A stretch of DNA of 64,000 bases, from positions 66,282,926-66,346,925 of the forward strand of contig CM075942.1 of assembly GCA_038030265.1 (NCBI GenBank), given 5' to 3'. Under the pieces are notes generated by a model. It was not told the origin of the DNA. It saw nothing but the letters and a program-made list of their open reading frames with translations, and made no database searches. Origin of the DNA: Corythucha ciliata (lineage: Eukaryota; Arthropoda; Insecta; Hemiptera; Tingidae). The position numbers and the translations under genes are program-made. Below are positions 34,583-45,576 of the stretch, piece after piece; position 1 is the stretch's first letter; the number at the start of each line of letters is the position of its first letter.

Positions 34583-34846
34583 AAGCGCCCCATACACTAT
34601 GCGATTGCCTGCAGGCCGTCGCCTCAAGAGGCGAACGTCCGGCCAAAATCGACGGGCAACATACACTGTCAGTCAACGATCTCACGTCCGATTCTAGCCG
34701 GTTCTACGGCCACACACCTTCAGTTTTTGACGGACTGCAGTCCATGGCCTGAAGGCCATCTGAAGATTAACTGATAAATGTGTGGCTAACCCCAATCGAC
34801 GGCCTCACGATTGCCTTCAGTTAAACTGACAGTGTATGGGGCGCTT
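34583..34846. mobile_element. MITE, GCGCCCCATACACT ends
   Basis: AAGCGCCCCATACACT mirrors AGTGTATGGGGCGCTT exactly. Inner GGCCGTCG and ACTGACAG-type motifs also recur inverted. 264 bp, non-coding. Confidence 0.8.
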
Positions 34847-35162
34847 TAGCAAGAAACAAATTTACATTGTGATTTGCGACTTATGTTGTTGGAAAATTCT
34901 AAGGGCCCACGTACCCACTTTAGAGGAATTTACCTTTAAAGGCAAATTTCTTCGTTTCACTCTGAGGAAAAGTTCAAGATTAGATGCAGAGATCAGCAGC
35001 TAATAACAACCCAAGTTGCAATAAACCGTGTCCGGCGGGTTTTACATCCTTTTTGTTGAGCGACAGAGCTACGGATTGATTTTAGACTCAGCTAGGTATT
35101 TTTGAATTTATTTATTTACTTAGTTATTCATTTAGTTATCTTGAGCCAGTTCAAACTGATCT

Positions 35163-35302
35163 AGGGCCGTATTCATTGCCGTCACTCAGGCTGAGTATTT
35201 GCTTAAGCGACTTCAAATCGGTCGTTCTAATTAGTGAGTCATCTGTTTTGAATCGAAATTATCAAATACTCAGCTCAAGTGACAACTATGAATACGGGTC
35301 CT
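35163..35302. mobile_element. MITE, GTATTCAT ends
   Basis: AGGGCCGTATTCATTGCCGT mirrors the right end ACAACTATGAATACGGGTCCT with mismatches; GCTGAGTATTTG mirrors CAAATACTCAGC. It abuts another small inverted-repeat element. Confidence 0.7.
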
Positions 35303-35314
35303 AGTCAGTTAACA

Positions 35315-35450
35315 GAGAGATTTTGCATCCAGTCCCGTGAACGCTAAAGTTAATTTTTGTGTACGCGTTGCTAGGGTAGTAAACATTTCGTTGGTTGAAA
35401 TGTGAATAGAGTTAACGTTAGCGTTAGCGGATCTGTTTGCAAAATCTCTC
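35315..35450. mobile_element. MITE, GAGAGATTTTGCA ends
   Basis: GAGAGATTTTGCA mirrors TGCAAAATCTCTC exactly. Inner GAACGCTAAAGTTAA mirrors TTAACGTTAGCGTTAG. Related GCTAACG/GTTGGTTGAAAT sequence occurs at 31.3-31.4 kb. Confidence 0.7.
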
Positions 35451-35938
35451 CAATGAAAAAAAAAAAATCCTATGTGACGTTCAAAGGTTGGCTGTCATCT
35501 TTTTCCAGGGTTGTACATACAGGGTGATTGGCATAATAAATGGGCTTTTGCTCAGTAAATTTCTTTGAAAACCGAAGAAGCCGAGCAGAAACCTTACGGA
35601 GTACGGCCTACTCCCCCTTGCCAACTCAATTTTTAAGAGGCTTTGAAACCCACTTCTCCTCGGTTTGCGCTTCGGCGCTTGCTTACATTATCAATAAATT
35701 ATTTGTGTGGTAATAAGGTAGGAGTAGGATTAACCGTGATTAAGTTGAATATGGCTGCGTGAAATCGGGTCATTGTTCAGCTGTAAGGGGAAGTGGGGGC
35801 CCATTCAGGCGTTGGGCTGAATTTACATAATCTTTTTCTGTTGTCTTTGATGAATAACGTTTACTTTATCGGTCCCTACATTTTACAGATACGTATCGCT
35901 TCAGTGGAACGGGCCATGGTTCAGTCACCGTTTAGATT

Positions 35939-36090
35939 TAGGCCCATTTTCACTAACAAAATTGATCTCGTTTAAAATTGATCGTGATTAGTTGCCAATA
36001 GCGACCCATATGAATTCTTATATAAATGTTTACATTGTAATCGCGATTAGTTGTTGATCTTGGTTTAAGAAGTTGGTGAAATCGGGCCTT
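35939..36090. mobile_element. MITE, TAGGCCCATTTTCAC ends
   Basis: TAGGCCCATTTTCACTAAC mirrors GTTGGTGAAATCGGGCCTTA, with inner TGATCGTGATTAGTTG and ATCGCGATTAGTTG blocks. 152 bp. Confidence 0.65.
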
Positions 36091-36329
36091 AGACCTCTGA
36101 CCTTCAGAAGTTCAGACCCGCAATAGGACCAGTAGCGTACCGTAGTAGCGGCGAGGGGGGGGACCGCTCCGGGACCCCTACCAGAGGGGGCCACCAAAAA
36201 GCTTAAAAATGAGGATTTATAGGTAGGTGAAAACGAGTTTTGGTGTGGGATTGGACAGCGATATTGTCTCCTTCCGACGATTTTCAGTCCATCCGAAACG
36301 CTATTTCACGACCGAAATTTAGAAAAATG

Positions 36330-36560
36330 GCCTAGTCTAATTAAGTAGCACCTAAAATTGAGACAAACGCTAATCCACGGCAAAAACAGAAAAATACGCG
36401 AATTGAACAATTGCTAAAATTGGGAAAAATAGCTAATTCGCTGAATAAATTGGCAAAAAGCGCTAATGAGCAGCTAAAATTTAGACAATCCTAATTCGCG
36501 AAAATCAACAATCCTAGTTCGTGGCTACGTCAAAAATTATTTGCCACAGAATTACTTAGC
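36330..36560. repeat. Degenerate minisatellite, GCTAATTCGCG family
   Basis: Units of about 28-32 bp resembling CTAAAATTGAGACAAACGCTAATTCGCG. The reverse-complement form (TTAGCGTTTTTCTCAATTTTAG) makes up arrays at about 36.88-37.33, 48.42-48.61 and 63.33-64.0 kb. Confidence 0.6.
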
Positions 36561-36650
36561 AATTGAGACCTAGTCGTTTTTTGGTATGAAAAACGCGAAT
36601 ATGACCTTTGTTTTGAGGAAAAATAATGTCCCCTGGCGTGTTCTCCCCGT

Positions 36651-36766
36651 AGCGGAACTGCCGCGTGGACTAGTCCGCTCGCCAAAAAACCATGACAACA
36701 TGGGTGAGGTATACCCCGTTACCATAGCTTTTCCACGTGCGGACCAGTCCGCGCGGCAGTTCGCGT
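36651..36766. mobile_element. MITE, GC-rich GAACTGCCGCG ends
   Basis: GCGGAACTGCCGCGTGGACT mirrors AGTCCGCGCGGCAGTTCGCG with few mismatches; ACTAGTCCGC mirrors GCGGACCAGT. It precedes an (ATT)n microsatellite. Confidence 0.6.
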
Positions 36767-36783
36767 TCGGTGTGGCGAGGCCT

Positions 36784-36813
36784 TTATTATTATTATTATT
36801 ATTATTATTATTT
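36784..36813 (+). repeat. (ATT)n microsatellite
   Basis: About nine TTA/ATT units in a row following GGCGAGGCC. Simple sequence; no other meaning seen. Confidence 0.9.
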
Positions 36814-37390
36814 TTATGCGTTCATTGATGTACGCGAAAAACGGGTACATGGAAGAATCGTGTGGTCCTTCACACAATTTCTTACCTTTTCAGCAGTGAA
36901 TTAAAACTTGTTCTCACTTAGAGCTGCAAATTAGCGTTTTTCTTAATATCAGAGCCGCGCTAATTAGTGATTTTCCTACTCACTCCGCAAATCAGCGGAA
37001 CTTATCAATTTTAATCACTTATTATAGCTATGGATTAGCGCATTTTCTCAGTTTCAGGCCTAAAGTGCAGAAGCAATGGATTTGTGTTTTCCTAAATTTT
37101 AGCCTCGAATCAGCGTTTTTCCCCAATTTCATCAATTTTGTTCTTAAAACCCTAATTCTGCGGTGTCGACTCATTCATAAACCAATTCGCGGATTTTTCA
37201 CGCGTAAAACCCATTTTCGCCTCTCTGGCTCACTAATAAAACGGCAATTTGATTATGGTGTTGGTGCCTATAAATTTTCTTTGACTTTGACCAATTTCAG
37301 GGGTTTCCTCGTCAAAGAACAATTTTTGTGGGCCTGACTCACTAACAACCCAATTTTGTAGGATGAATTCTCTTTTCTCCTCTCTCTTCT

Positions 37391-37520
37391 GGGGGTCAAC
37401 CATGAGCTAGCGTTAAAACCTAACGCAAGCGGTAACTAAGGACGCTTCATCACAAATAATGTTATAACGCCGTACATACCGCGATCGACGGGATTTTTAT
37501 GCTAGCTCATGGTTGACCCC
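37391..37520. mobile_element. MITE with near-perfect GGGGTCAACCATG ends
   Basis: GGGGTCAACCATGAGCTAGC mirrors GCTAGCTCATGGTTGACCCC exactly over 20 bp. The central region is unrelated. This looks like one of the younger elements here. Confidence 0.8.
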
Positions 37521-37974
37521 TGGTTGTCACGCCATACGTCTCATCACCTTCTCCTTCTCAGGAACTTATCACAACCGTCTTAAGCCATTGTAAATAAACC
37601 TGACAAGGGGAAACAAGAAGTATTTTCTGTAAACATTCTACTCCAGTTCTGAACAGAAGGAAGAAGAGGGAGACAACAGAACAGAATGATTTCAGTGAAG
37701 CTCTGTCGCTTGACCAACGATATGTAATCCTGGATTGCTCACAGCTGACTGGAGGGGCGTGGAGGGGACAGGTCGTCCCCTGATAAACAATCACCCTGTC
37801 CCTCTCCTTGTGTAGTTATGGCAACACGGTTCTTACTTTGAAACTCCACCCATCTCATCCACTTGGGAACTTAACACATTTTTTGAACGGCTTAATGTTA
37901 TTTCTCTTTTTAAAGCCGAAGAGAGATTAGAGAAAGATAATACAAAACACAACACAACACAGACGATTTATAAT

Positions 37975-38118
37975 ATGACACGTCGCGCATACTTCACAAA
38001 GGGTCAAGACCCTTCATTGTTCATCACTGCAGATGAAGAATGGCAATCATTTAATGTACGTAATTTAATCACCCGTCAAGGCGTAATTGACATACTGGCG
38101 ACCATAACACGACATTGA
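37975..38118 (+). pseudogene. BEL/Pao gag N-terminal fragment
   Basis: A 47-codon frame begins MTRRAYFTKGQDPSLFITAD and stops at TGA. The corresponding start is repeated near 39.02 kb with changes. Its position, just before the DUF1759-like region, suggests the gag start cut by a frameshift or stop. It is too short to act alone. Confidence 0.4.
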
Positions 38119-38229
38119 GACCGAGATTTCTTTTTTAAAATATAGTTTTCCGAACGGTGAGTCGAGAAATGGAAAAAAGTAAAGGCTTAAAAAACAACGG
38201 GGTGTGAAACGTACTACGGTTACGAAGCT

Positions 38230-38700
38230 GTTCAACGAATTGGCAGCTTAACTACACGACGAAGTTCCCGAAACCACCGAGTTAGATACCCTATTCGACC
38301 ATTACCGACTATTTGAATGGTTTTAAGATCTCTGTCGTCTTGATGGGGAGATTATGGATCTTCTCTTGGACGATGATTCGAAGGAGGAGGGCGATTTGGT
38401 AACCAAGGAGAACGCCACAGAAGATTTAGTGAGAAAAATTCACTCATATAAGTGTTGCTATGAAAAAATACGTTAAATACCACGTTGAGAGTGACAGAAA
38501 GTCCATGTCCAGCGACGAACCATCGAAAACGTCAGTTATGAGAAAGTTAAAGCTACCGGTACTCGAACTGAAAAAGTTTTCTGGCGACGTTCGTGAATGG
38601 ATTCCGTTTTGGGCCCAATTCCAAAAGATTGATGGGGACGAATCATTACACGATTCGGACAAGTTTCCGTACCTACCTCATTCAAGCCATGCCACCGGGA
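38230..38700 (+). pseudogene. BEL/Pao gag with DUF1759-like region, disrupted
   Basis: The later part encodes RKLKLPVLELKKFSGDVREW then IPFWAQF and ESLHDSDKFPYL. This matches the DUF1759 pattern of Pao/BEL gag proteins (L-P-x-L-E-L-x-K-F-x-G-D, W-x-x-F-W-x-x-F, L-x-D-x-x-K-F-x-Y-L). The preceding segment (ETTELDTLFDHYRLFEWF, then DGEIMDLLLDDDS) reads in another frame and contains stops, so at least one frameshift separates them. The frame ends by running into the second direct repeat. Confidence 0.7.
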
Positions 38701-39540
38701 CAACGATATATAAACCTGGATTGCTCACAGCGGACTGGAAGGGCGTGGACGGGGCAGGTCGTTCCCTGATAAACAATCACCCTGTCCCTCTCCTTGTGTA
38801 GTTATGGCAACACGGTAATTATTTTGAAACTCCACCCCTCCCATCAACTTAGGAACTTTCTGATTGCCATTCTTGATCATCAGTGATCATGAGCAATACA
38901 GTTCTTTTATATATCGTTAAAAATTTTTCGAAAGATTGAATTTTATTTCTCTTTTTAAAACCGATGAGAGATTAGCGAAAGATAGAACAAAACAAATCAC
39001 GGACGATTTATAACTATGAAACGTCGGGCATACTTCACACCCTTCCCAACCTTCCTCGCTTCGTCACCTTCACGTTCACACTTTTGATCGCTGAAGTGTT
39101 AGTAGTTACTAAGTACTAGTACTTAAAGTTGAGGCACGAGCGGTACCGCCCATTTAAGTTAAACGTTGACGTTCTACGACCTACCACCAATGTTCAAGGT
39201 AGATTTTTGAATGGTTTTTTTTTTTGGCTTTCATTTATATTTTTTTATTGCTTTAAATAGTACAGTCTACTGAACCAAATAGGGGGTGACTTTGACAAAC
39301 GTGTTCAGTCCCCTGCACCAGGGAGACTTTAGGCATGTACCGAACAATGAAGACTTGCTGTGATGGGTGGCGGAAGAGGAAATGTCAGCCCCTTTTGTCA
39401 CTGATTTTCTCAGAAAAGTTGCCCTTTCCTAAAATCAAGAGTTGACTCTCCGCCAAACTCGTGAAGCTGGGATTTTTACAGAACCAAAAGCCAAAAGTCA
39501 GTTTTTTTAGTGAGCCAAATCAGTGAAACAGATCAATTGG

Positions 39541-39828
39541 GGGTAGCTGCCCTCCAATCACCCCTCGGTAATCGGCGTACACTTTCTTGCCTTATTTCTG
39601 CACCAATCCAGGTTTTTAAAGACTCATTGTAATCTCCAGGAAATTCCTTCGACTTATTTGAAAAAAGGAATGCTGCTGCATATGCGGAATTTCCTGGAGC
39701 TTGAAAAGAGTCTTTAAATACCAGGATTGGTGCAGAAATAGAAATAAGGCGAGAAATTGTATACCAAGTAGTCGACGAGGGGTGATTTTGGAAGGGGTCG
39801 AGGAATGACTCGTGCAACTCCCCCTTAA
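39541..39828. mobile_element. TTAA MITE family D, copy 2 (left end lost)
   Basis: The right end GCAACTCCCCCTTAA is intact, and the inverted blocks TTCTGCACCAATCCAGG and CATATGCGGAATTTCC are present. The outer left end is missing, and the central spacer is shorter than in the other copies. Confidence 0.7.
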
Positions 39829-40875
39829 TGGTGCCACTCCGAGAAATTGGATTATCAGCATTCCAAATCCCAGCGGTCGGACAGACGATAGGTCGACCGA
39901 CCTGCAGAATTCACCAGGGCTCACTCGAGGGTTTGAGTGCTGAAGTTTTCAGGGAATAGGTAAGGAGCTTTGAGGAGGTGCTTGCCCCTTGCGAGTCCGG
40001 GGCCCTCTGGGTATGGCGTAGGGGCCTAATTGGGGGCCTTCGTGGTGTGGTTACGTGGATTTCTTCATTTGGCCACACCTTGTTAATCTAAAATTTGGGT
40101 TTGCTCGGCTCAAGAGAAATAAACTAACAACAGTTTTATTATTTGACGAACTTCTTCATTTAAAAAACGATTGTATGCTGTCTGCAATTTTGATCAATGA
40201 TCAATTAGTGGGGTGTCTTAAAGCCAAGGGGAGAGTTAAAACGACTGACCTCTGTGTCTTCTTCTTCTTCTATGATTTGATTCCACTGATTGAGGGGTGG
40301 GGGTTGTGTGAGAGATGTAAGTGGATGTGTGGTGTAAGTGTGAATACGAGGATAATGACGAGGTGGACGGCGAACAAGGCGGGCCTCTTCGCGACTTTTC
40401 GGTGATTTCTTATTCTGGTGTCGATGATTTTTGATGCTTGAATTGATGCTTTTACTTCGTGTGTGTTCTGATTTTTTACCTCGGCAGTGTGTGTCAGGCC
40501 GTTCCTCGAATTCTTTAGCTACGTCTCCATTTGTGCCTTTTCGCGTGCGTCAGAGGCATGCGTCATAGCGCACGGTGTGTTGAACGTGAGGAATGTGCTA
40601 GAATGTCGACGCCAGAATGTCCTCTTACCCATTTGATTTCAACTTGCCACTGAAGTTCGAAACGCAGCGTAAAAAGATTTTTTCTTATATCTTCAATGTT
40701 TGGTAATTGCTGATGTGTGTCTTCGTGTAACTTGTCACTCAATCGGTATTTTTACAATTTTGAGGGTATATCATTTTGACAGGTGTCAGCCTCGTCGCAT
40801 CTTACTGGGCGTCACCGGACACGGATTGGCCGGAATGGCACCCTCCTCCCCAATTTATCGGATTTGTTTTTGCCA

Positions 40876-40897
40876 AAAAAAAAAAAAAAAAAAAACA
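40876..40897 (+). repeat. Poly-A run of about 22 bases
   Basis: An uninterrupted A run just downstream of TTTGTTTTTGCC. It could be the tail of a retroposed sequence, but no target duplication was identified. Confidence 0.6.
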
Positions 40898-40974
40898 GTT
40901 TCACGAATTTTGCACACTAATAAAATAGTATATTGTGTACCTAGGCGGGAAAGTGTGTGTTTGCCGGGCCGAGA

Positions 40975-41025
40975 GAAGTTGCCCAGCCGAGCCGAGACAA
41001 GTTGCCCAGCCGAGCCGTAGGCGAT
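40975..41025 (+). repeat. Short tandem repeat, AAGTTGCCCAGCCGAGCCG
   Basis: Two close copies of a 23-bp unit (AAGTTGCCCAGCCGAGCCG plus AGAC), with a partial third upstream. GC-rich compared with its surroundings. Confidence 0.7.
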
Positions 41026-41065
41026 CGTCGAGGACCGGCAAAACACTTTCCCGGCAAGGTGCACA

Positions 41066-41348
41066 TACTATTTTCTTTCCGGAATGATAGGAAAACTCGA
41101 TTTTGCTGCCTTTCGTAGGGAGGGGAAAGAGGGACTTTTCCGGGCTAGCCTTACAAAGTCGCAAGACAAAGTAGCGCCCCAAGCGGATTTTTGAAGAAAA
41201 TGCATACTTTCCACGGCTAGCCCGAGAAAACTTTGCCGGGCTAGCCCGACAAAGACTTTGTCAGGCTAGCCCGGAAAAGTCCTTCTTTCCTCTCCGTATG
41301 GAGGCAGCAAAATTGAGTTTTCTCATCATGTAGGAAAGAAAACCATTT
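41066..41348. mobile_element. Inverted-repeat element with GCTAGCCCG core
   Basis: Arms ATTTTCTTTCC...GGAAAACTCGATTTTGCTGC and GGACTTTTCCGGGCTAGCC are mirrored at 41265-41348. The centre carries several palindromic GGGCTAGCCCG motifs. About 280 bp. Confidence 0.65.
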
Positions 41349-41365
41349 TTGTGATTCTGGCTCAC

Positions 41366-41601
41366 TAAGGGCGTTTTCATCACTTGAGATTCCGGTATGC
41401 GATTGCCGAATCGAGTATACTAAAAATACAATACGGCAAATGCCCTCATTCACACTTAAGACTTAAGAACACTTAAGATGCGATTCCGGAATCTAAGTGT
41501 GAAGGAGCGCCTTGTCTGTAGTGTAGTTTTAGTATCCTCGATAATAAGTATATAAGATACGGGAATCGGATACCGGAATCTTAAGTGTGAAAACGGTCTA
41601 A
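41366..41601. mobile_element. MITE, GTTTTCATCACTTGAGATTCCGG ends
   Basis: GCGTTTTCATCACTTGAGAT mirrors the right end ATCTTAAGTGTGAAAACGGT, and TTCCGGTAT mirrors ATACCGGAA. Inner ACACTTAAGA motifs repeat. Confidence 0.6.
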
Positions 41602-41663
41602 CCTTTCAGGTTTCCGAGAGCTTTGCATATTCTCGATAAATAAATTGTAATGGAAAACTCGAG

Positions 41664-42065
41664 TTGAGGGGGAGTTGCACGGGAGATTCCTCGACCCCCC
41701 TCCAATCTTCCCTCGTCTGCTACTCGGCATACATTTTCTCGCCTTATTTCTGCACCAATCTTGGTTTTTAAGGACTCGTTTTAATCTTCAGGAAATTCTG
41801 CATATGCAGTAGTTTTCCTTTTTTCAAATTTCATCCCAGAAGTCATTTTAAATTCGCCTTGAACATTTATTTTGTAATTTCACGGTTTTTTTTTCGACTT
41901 ATTTGAAAAAAGGAAAACTACTGCATACGCGGAATTTCCTGAAGATTGAAACGAGTCCTTAAAAACCAGGATTGGTTCAGAAATAAGGCCAGAAAATGTA
42001 TGCCGAGTAGTAGACGAGGGTGATTGGAGGGGGGTGGAGGAATCATCTCTGCAGTTCCCCCTTAA
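41664..42065. mobile_element. TTAA MITE family D, copy 3
   Basis: 402 bp, bounded by TTGAGGGGGAGTTGCA (first TTAA mutated) and TGCAGTTCCCCCTTAA. Both arms carry TACTACTCGG/CCGAGTAGTA, CACCAATC and CATATGCAG or CATACGC blocks. It aligns end to end with copy 1 at 25142-25547. Confidence 0.8.
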
Positions 42066-42127
42066 AGTCTCCTTAGGCATGTACCTGTGTAGGCATGTAG
42101 GTATGTGTTTATTTGACGAGAATAAAT

Positions 42128-42275
42128 AGGTCTTTTCGGGCGACCCTCCAAACATATAAAAGCTACAATTTTTGCAAGTTGTGCAGCTTCTAAACCAATT
42201 TAACACATGTTGCTATGCGAACAACCTACAAATTTGTTACTTTTGTAGCTTTTGTAGGTCTCCCGAAAAGACCTT
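42128..42275. mobile_element. MITE, AGGTCTTTTCGGG ends
   Basis: AGGTCTTTTCGGGCGACC mirrors GGTCTCCCGAAAAGACCT; AAAAGCTACAA mirrors TTGTAGCTTTT. It lies about 85 bp before the ATG of the small two-exon candidate gene, so it could affect its promoter. Confidence 0.7.
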
Positions 42276-42359
42276 ATGAGAGTCAATGAGTTTGAGACAA
42301 AAACATGTGAAAGAGGGGACATGGATTAATACTACACTGTCGGAATTGAACAAATTACA

Positions 42360-42746
42360 ATGCCTCAGAGCTTGTCTCAAGGGTGAGGTGCAGAGGAAAA
42401 TACACTCTCTTTCGTTCGTGTATTTTTGCCGTCGCGTGGGTCATTCTTTTGAAGACCTACGATGACGCCGATAGTTCCGACAGCCTCCCGACATGCCAGT
42501 CCTTTATGGGCTTTCTTTTCAGACACGCGTGCAGTCCCTCAAGATCGTTCATTATTGTGGGCTGTTCACGACTTCACGCCGTCCTCGGATTATGGTTTCA
42601 TTTTCCCTCCGACCTTCCCGTCTGCCCTGTTTTTCCCCCGGTTGGACCCCACCTCCCCGCCACTGAGTGGTTTTAGGGAGTGGTTATCGTTTCCGATGAA
42701 GAAGTTCAGTGGAAAGAATTTGGTGGATGAGGCGGGATTTACGTGA
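42360..42746 (+). CDS. Candidate two-exon gene, unknown function
   Basis: Exon 1 (42360-42382) reads MPQSLSQ and ends at GTGAGG. Exon 2 starts at 42455 after TCTTTTGAAG. The 72-bp intron and matching phase 2 rejoin one frame ending at TGA 42746, for 104 residues. Exon 2 is GC-richer than its flanks and codon-like, with stretches SLLWAVHDFTPSSDYGF, ALFFPRLDPTSPPLSGF and MKKFSGKNLVDEAGF. I recognise no domain, signal peptide or membrane segment. GTGAGA at 42743 could be a further donor, continuing in phase to an acceptor at 43184, so the 3' end is uncertain. An in-frame TGA just before exon 2 rules out a simple upstream extension of that exon. Confidence 0.4.
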
Positions 42747-44595
42747 GATTGGGCGGGAAATTTGTATCATCTCGGCTTACACACCTTATTAAGGTTTAAT
42801 TTTATTACTACCTCATTATTCAGTATTCAAATTTTTTAAGTGGGCATAATTGCCAGTTAATTTTCTGTGTGAGGGAATGAATGACCAGCCTAAACGAAGT
42901 ATTGTAGTGAGATTTTTCGTTAGTTATTTCGTAATCATGAACGTCGGTATAAAAAATATGTATATTTGAGCTAGATGGGCCTTTATTTTTTCAAAAACTG
43001 CCGACTGACTGTCGTGACCAAGAAACCGAGTGACTGGAAGCGATAGGGGTAGTTATAGGTCGATGGTGGTGAAAAAGGGGTTGAGTATAGTTGTCGGACG
43101 CTTGCGGGTTGTGTTGTAACCCTTAACAACGTAGATACTCCCTCCCCCTCCCATCTCATTCACGTAGAAATCTGCGTATTTCAGAAGCGTGTGTGATTGC
43201 CCGATGATTTACCGCTTTCTTGTGTCCACTTCCGAGTTTCATGACGCTCTTTTTTTCTTTTTTTAAAATGATCACCGACGCAAATTCAACTCACTCGTTA
43301 TGAAGGTAAAACTCTTGGCAGGCTAATGATTTCTACTTCAACGATTTACTTCTAATTATCACGTGCAATTTCATTGCTGCTGACTATGTTTGAAGGATTT
43401 CTTAGTGCCTTTGACGTTTTATGAAAACATTTTCCAACTTGGGAAGGTACACAACATTGAATTCATTATCTCGCTGTGGTAGCCTCTACTGTAATATATT
43501 GATCCCTTAACATACACATTCACCATAGTCATAAATCTTGATTATGACAACTGTCAGTCCCACGTGCTAGAGTCAAAGGTAGACCATCCGGATGCTCCTA
43601 TTATTATTATGTACTACTTAAAATCAGGGACCAAGATAATGACCAATTTTGAGCAGGAATAAATCCTGTTCTATAGGGCTGTATTTCTAGTTTAATGGCT
43701 AAATCAGTCAGTTTCTATCAAACCCAAAGCATGGGGGAGCCTTTCCTATCAAGGAAAGGAACCAAACTCTACAAAGGCAATTTAGCCCCGCCACCACTCT
43801 GGTTTTCCCCCTGCCCTTAACTGAAAAAAAAAAATCCACCTTTGTAACTTTCAATTCCCGTCAAAATCGGTTTAGTGAGTAACAAAACTGCGCGTACCAT
43901 GAAAAGCTAATGCTATAATCCCACAGTCATCCAGACGTTAGCCATAAAGTCGAAGGTGGGGGCGGGGATTAATTTCAGCTCCTATAAGATTTATCGTTAG
44001 AGACACCCCCCCCCCCCCCGTCAATTCAGTAAAAAATGCTCCCCATCACTTTGGATATTTTTCTGTTGGATTTGAACTTTATTGTTGTTGGACATTTCTT
44101 TCGCGGGAAAAACGCCCCGAATGAAGTATAGGAGAGGCGTGGGTGCAGCATCTGAATCAATTCAAACACTACAATAGCGGATGTGAGAGTAAGACGGGAA
44201 GAATGTACGTATATAGCTGAATCAATCAAACAAACTTATCCTCAGCGGCTGCCATCTCGAAACTATTGAACCAGTTTGATTGTGGCATATCTCGTCAACA
44301 TACCTGCCTTTTTGTTTTGTGAGAAGGAGGGCCTTGTTTGCTTTTACTATGTTTTCACTGATGATTCACTTTTGTTTGGTTGTGTCGGTGGGGGGGGGGG
44401 TTACCGAATCCTAGTAGTCTTAAAATACTTATAGTAGTGGCCGTAAATTTTATTTTATATTGATATACCTACCTACACAAGTTATACAGAAAAAACAGTG
44501 GATACGTTTAAATACACGATTTCGTGTCTCGTAATTAATTTGAACTCGACAAAGTAAGAAGAAAACTAATACTAATCCGCCGAGGACTTTGTGGT

Positions 44596-44756
44596 AAAGG
44601 TCGATTCAGACTATTCGAACGTGACGTGGGAACACGTGGGATGACGCTTGTCAGAGCAATGTGAACGTAAACAAATGAAAGCCTTTTCTGTAATTTTGTA
44701 TCACACGTGGAATGCGTGTTTCCACGTCACGTCCGAGTAGTCTGTATTGAGCTTAA
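44596..44756. mobile_element. MITE, CAGACTATTCGAACGTGACGTGG ends
   Basis: CAGACTATTCGAACGTGACG mirrors CGTCACGTCCGAGTAGTCTG with a few changes; GAACACGTGGGATG mirrors CACACGTGGAATGC in part. 161 bp, followed by a poly-T run. Confidence 0.7.
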
Positions 44757-45576
44757 GGATTTGTGTTTTTTTTTTTTTTTTTTTTTTGTTTTTGTCAATT
44801 TGACGCGTAAGAGGCACCAGTTATTCTTGAAGCACATTCTCTCGATCTCTTGTAGTTTGGGTGGTTCATCTTATCACTCAGAAACTTTGTCGAATTAACA
44901 CTTTTTTTGAAGCGAGGGAATAATCATAATGAACACTGCGTAACAGAAAATAAACAGAATAAAATTACTCGGTTGACTAAGAGTGAATGACATAGAATTT
45001 TGTACCGAGGGTGAGCCTAGCTCTGTATGATTCCGGGTGTTTAAATCGTCTTAAACAAGGCAAATAAGCAATAAGTTATGTCGCGAGGCCATCAACGATG
45101 CCATGTTCCGTTGGATTGTTTGTAACTTTCCTTGATCATTTTTTTTTTTTCTTCTTCTTCTTTTTCTTTTTGCAAAAATCATGTGCTCATAGGCTTGCGC
45201 TTGCGCTTGCACTCTTGAAAATTAAGTTTTCTACGTGAATCCGTCTGCATCAGTCCGTGCATGGCTATTAAGATTTGCAACGTGTTATAGCTTCGCAAAT
45301 CGTTATTTTGAAACTCTTTTTAAAGATCCTCAATAGCAAAAAACAAAACAAAAAGCTGTGGTGGGGGTGGGTGTCCTTGACTTAAAATGTAATGCAAGTA
45401 CAAACTTCGGTTCAATAAACGCTTTACCCAGATTTATTTGCTTTCACTTAAGAGGGTGACAAATGTTACGTACGTCGAATTGACTAATCTTTCAGAGTTC
45501 TATTTTTAGTCAGGCTAACATGCCTGTGTGGGAGGGGGGGGGGCTGACGTTCCGCCTACGCTACTGAGTCCATACA

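Larger units (their letters stand above)
29128..37710. other. Intergenic repeat region upstream of the carrier gene
   Basis: The first 200-300 bp should hold the carrier promoter and 5' untranslated sequence. Beyond that I see poly-C/G tracts (30.17, 30.73, 31.10, 31.73 and 32.12 kb), a 1.8-kb degenerate minisatellite, several MITEs and a possible LTR end near 34.1 kb. Frames in this stretch are short and domain-free. Confidence 0.5.
37711..39040 (+). mobile_element. Broken BEL/Pao retrotransposon fragment with direct repeats
   Basis: Two direct repeats of about 300 bp (37711-38005 and 38701-39040) share CTGGATTGCTCACAGC, AACAATCACCCTGTCCCTCT, TGGCAACACGGT and GACGATTTATAA. Between them lies gag-like coding sequence. 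The second repeat cuts the gag frame short, so this is a rearranged or recombined copy without reverse transcriptase. The repeats include the gag start region, so they are not simple LTRs. Confidence 0.7.

Noticed and set aside
40055..40405. 116-codon plus-strand frame with CXXC pair
   Set aside because: Contains a microsatellite-like CTT run and no matching splice partner; composition does not look coding.
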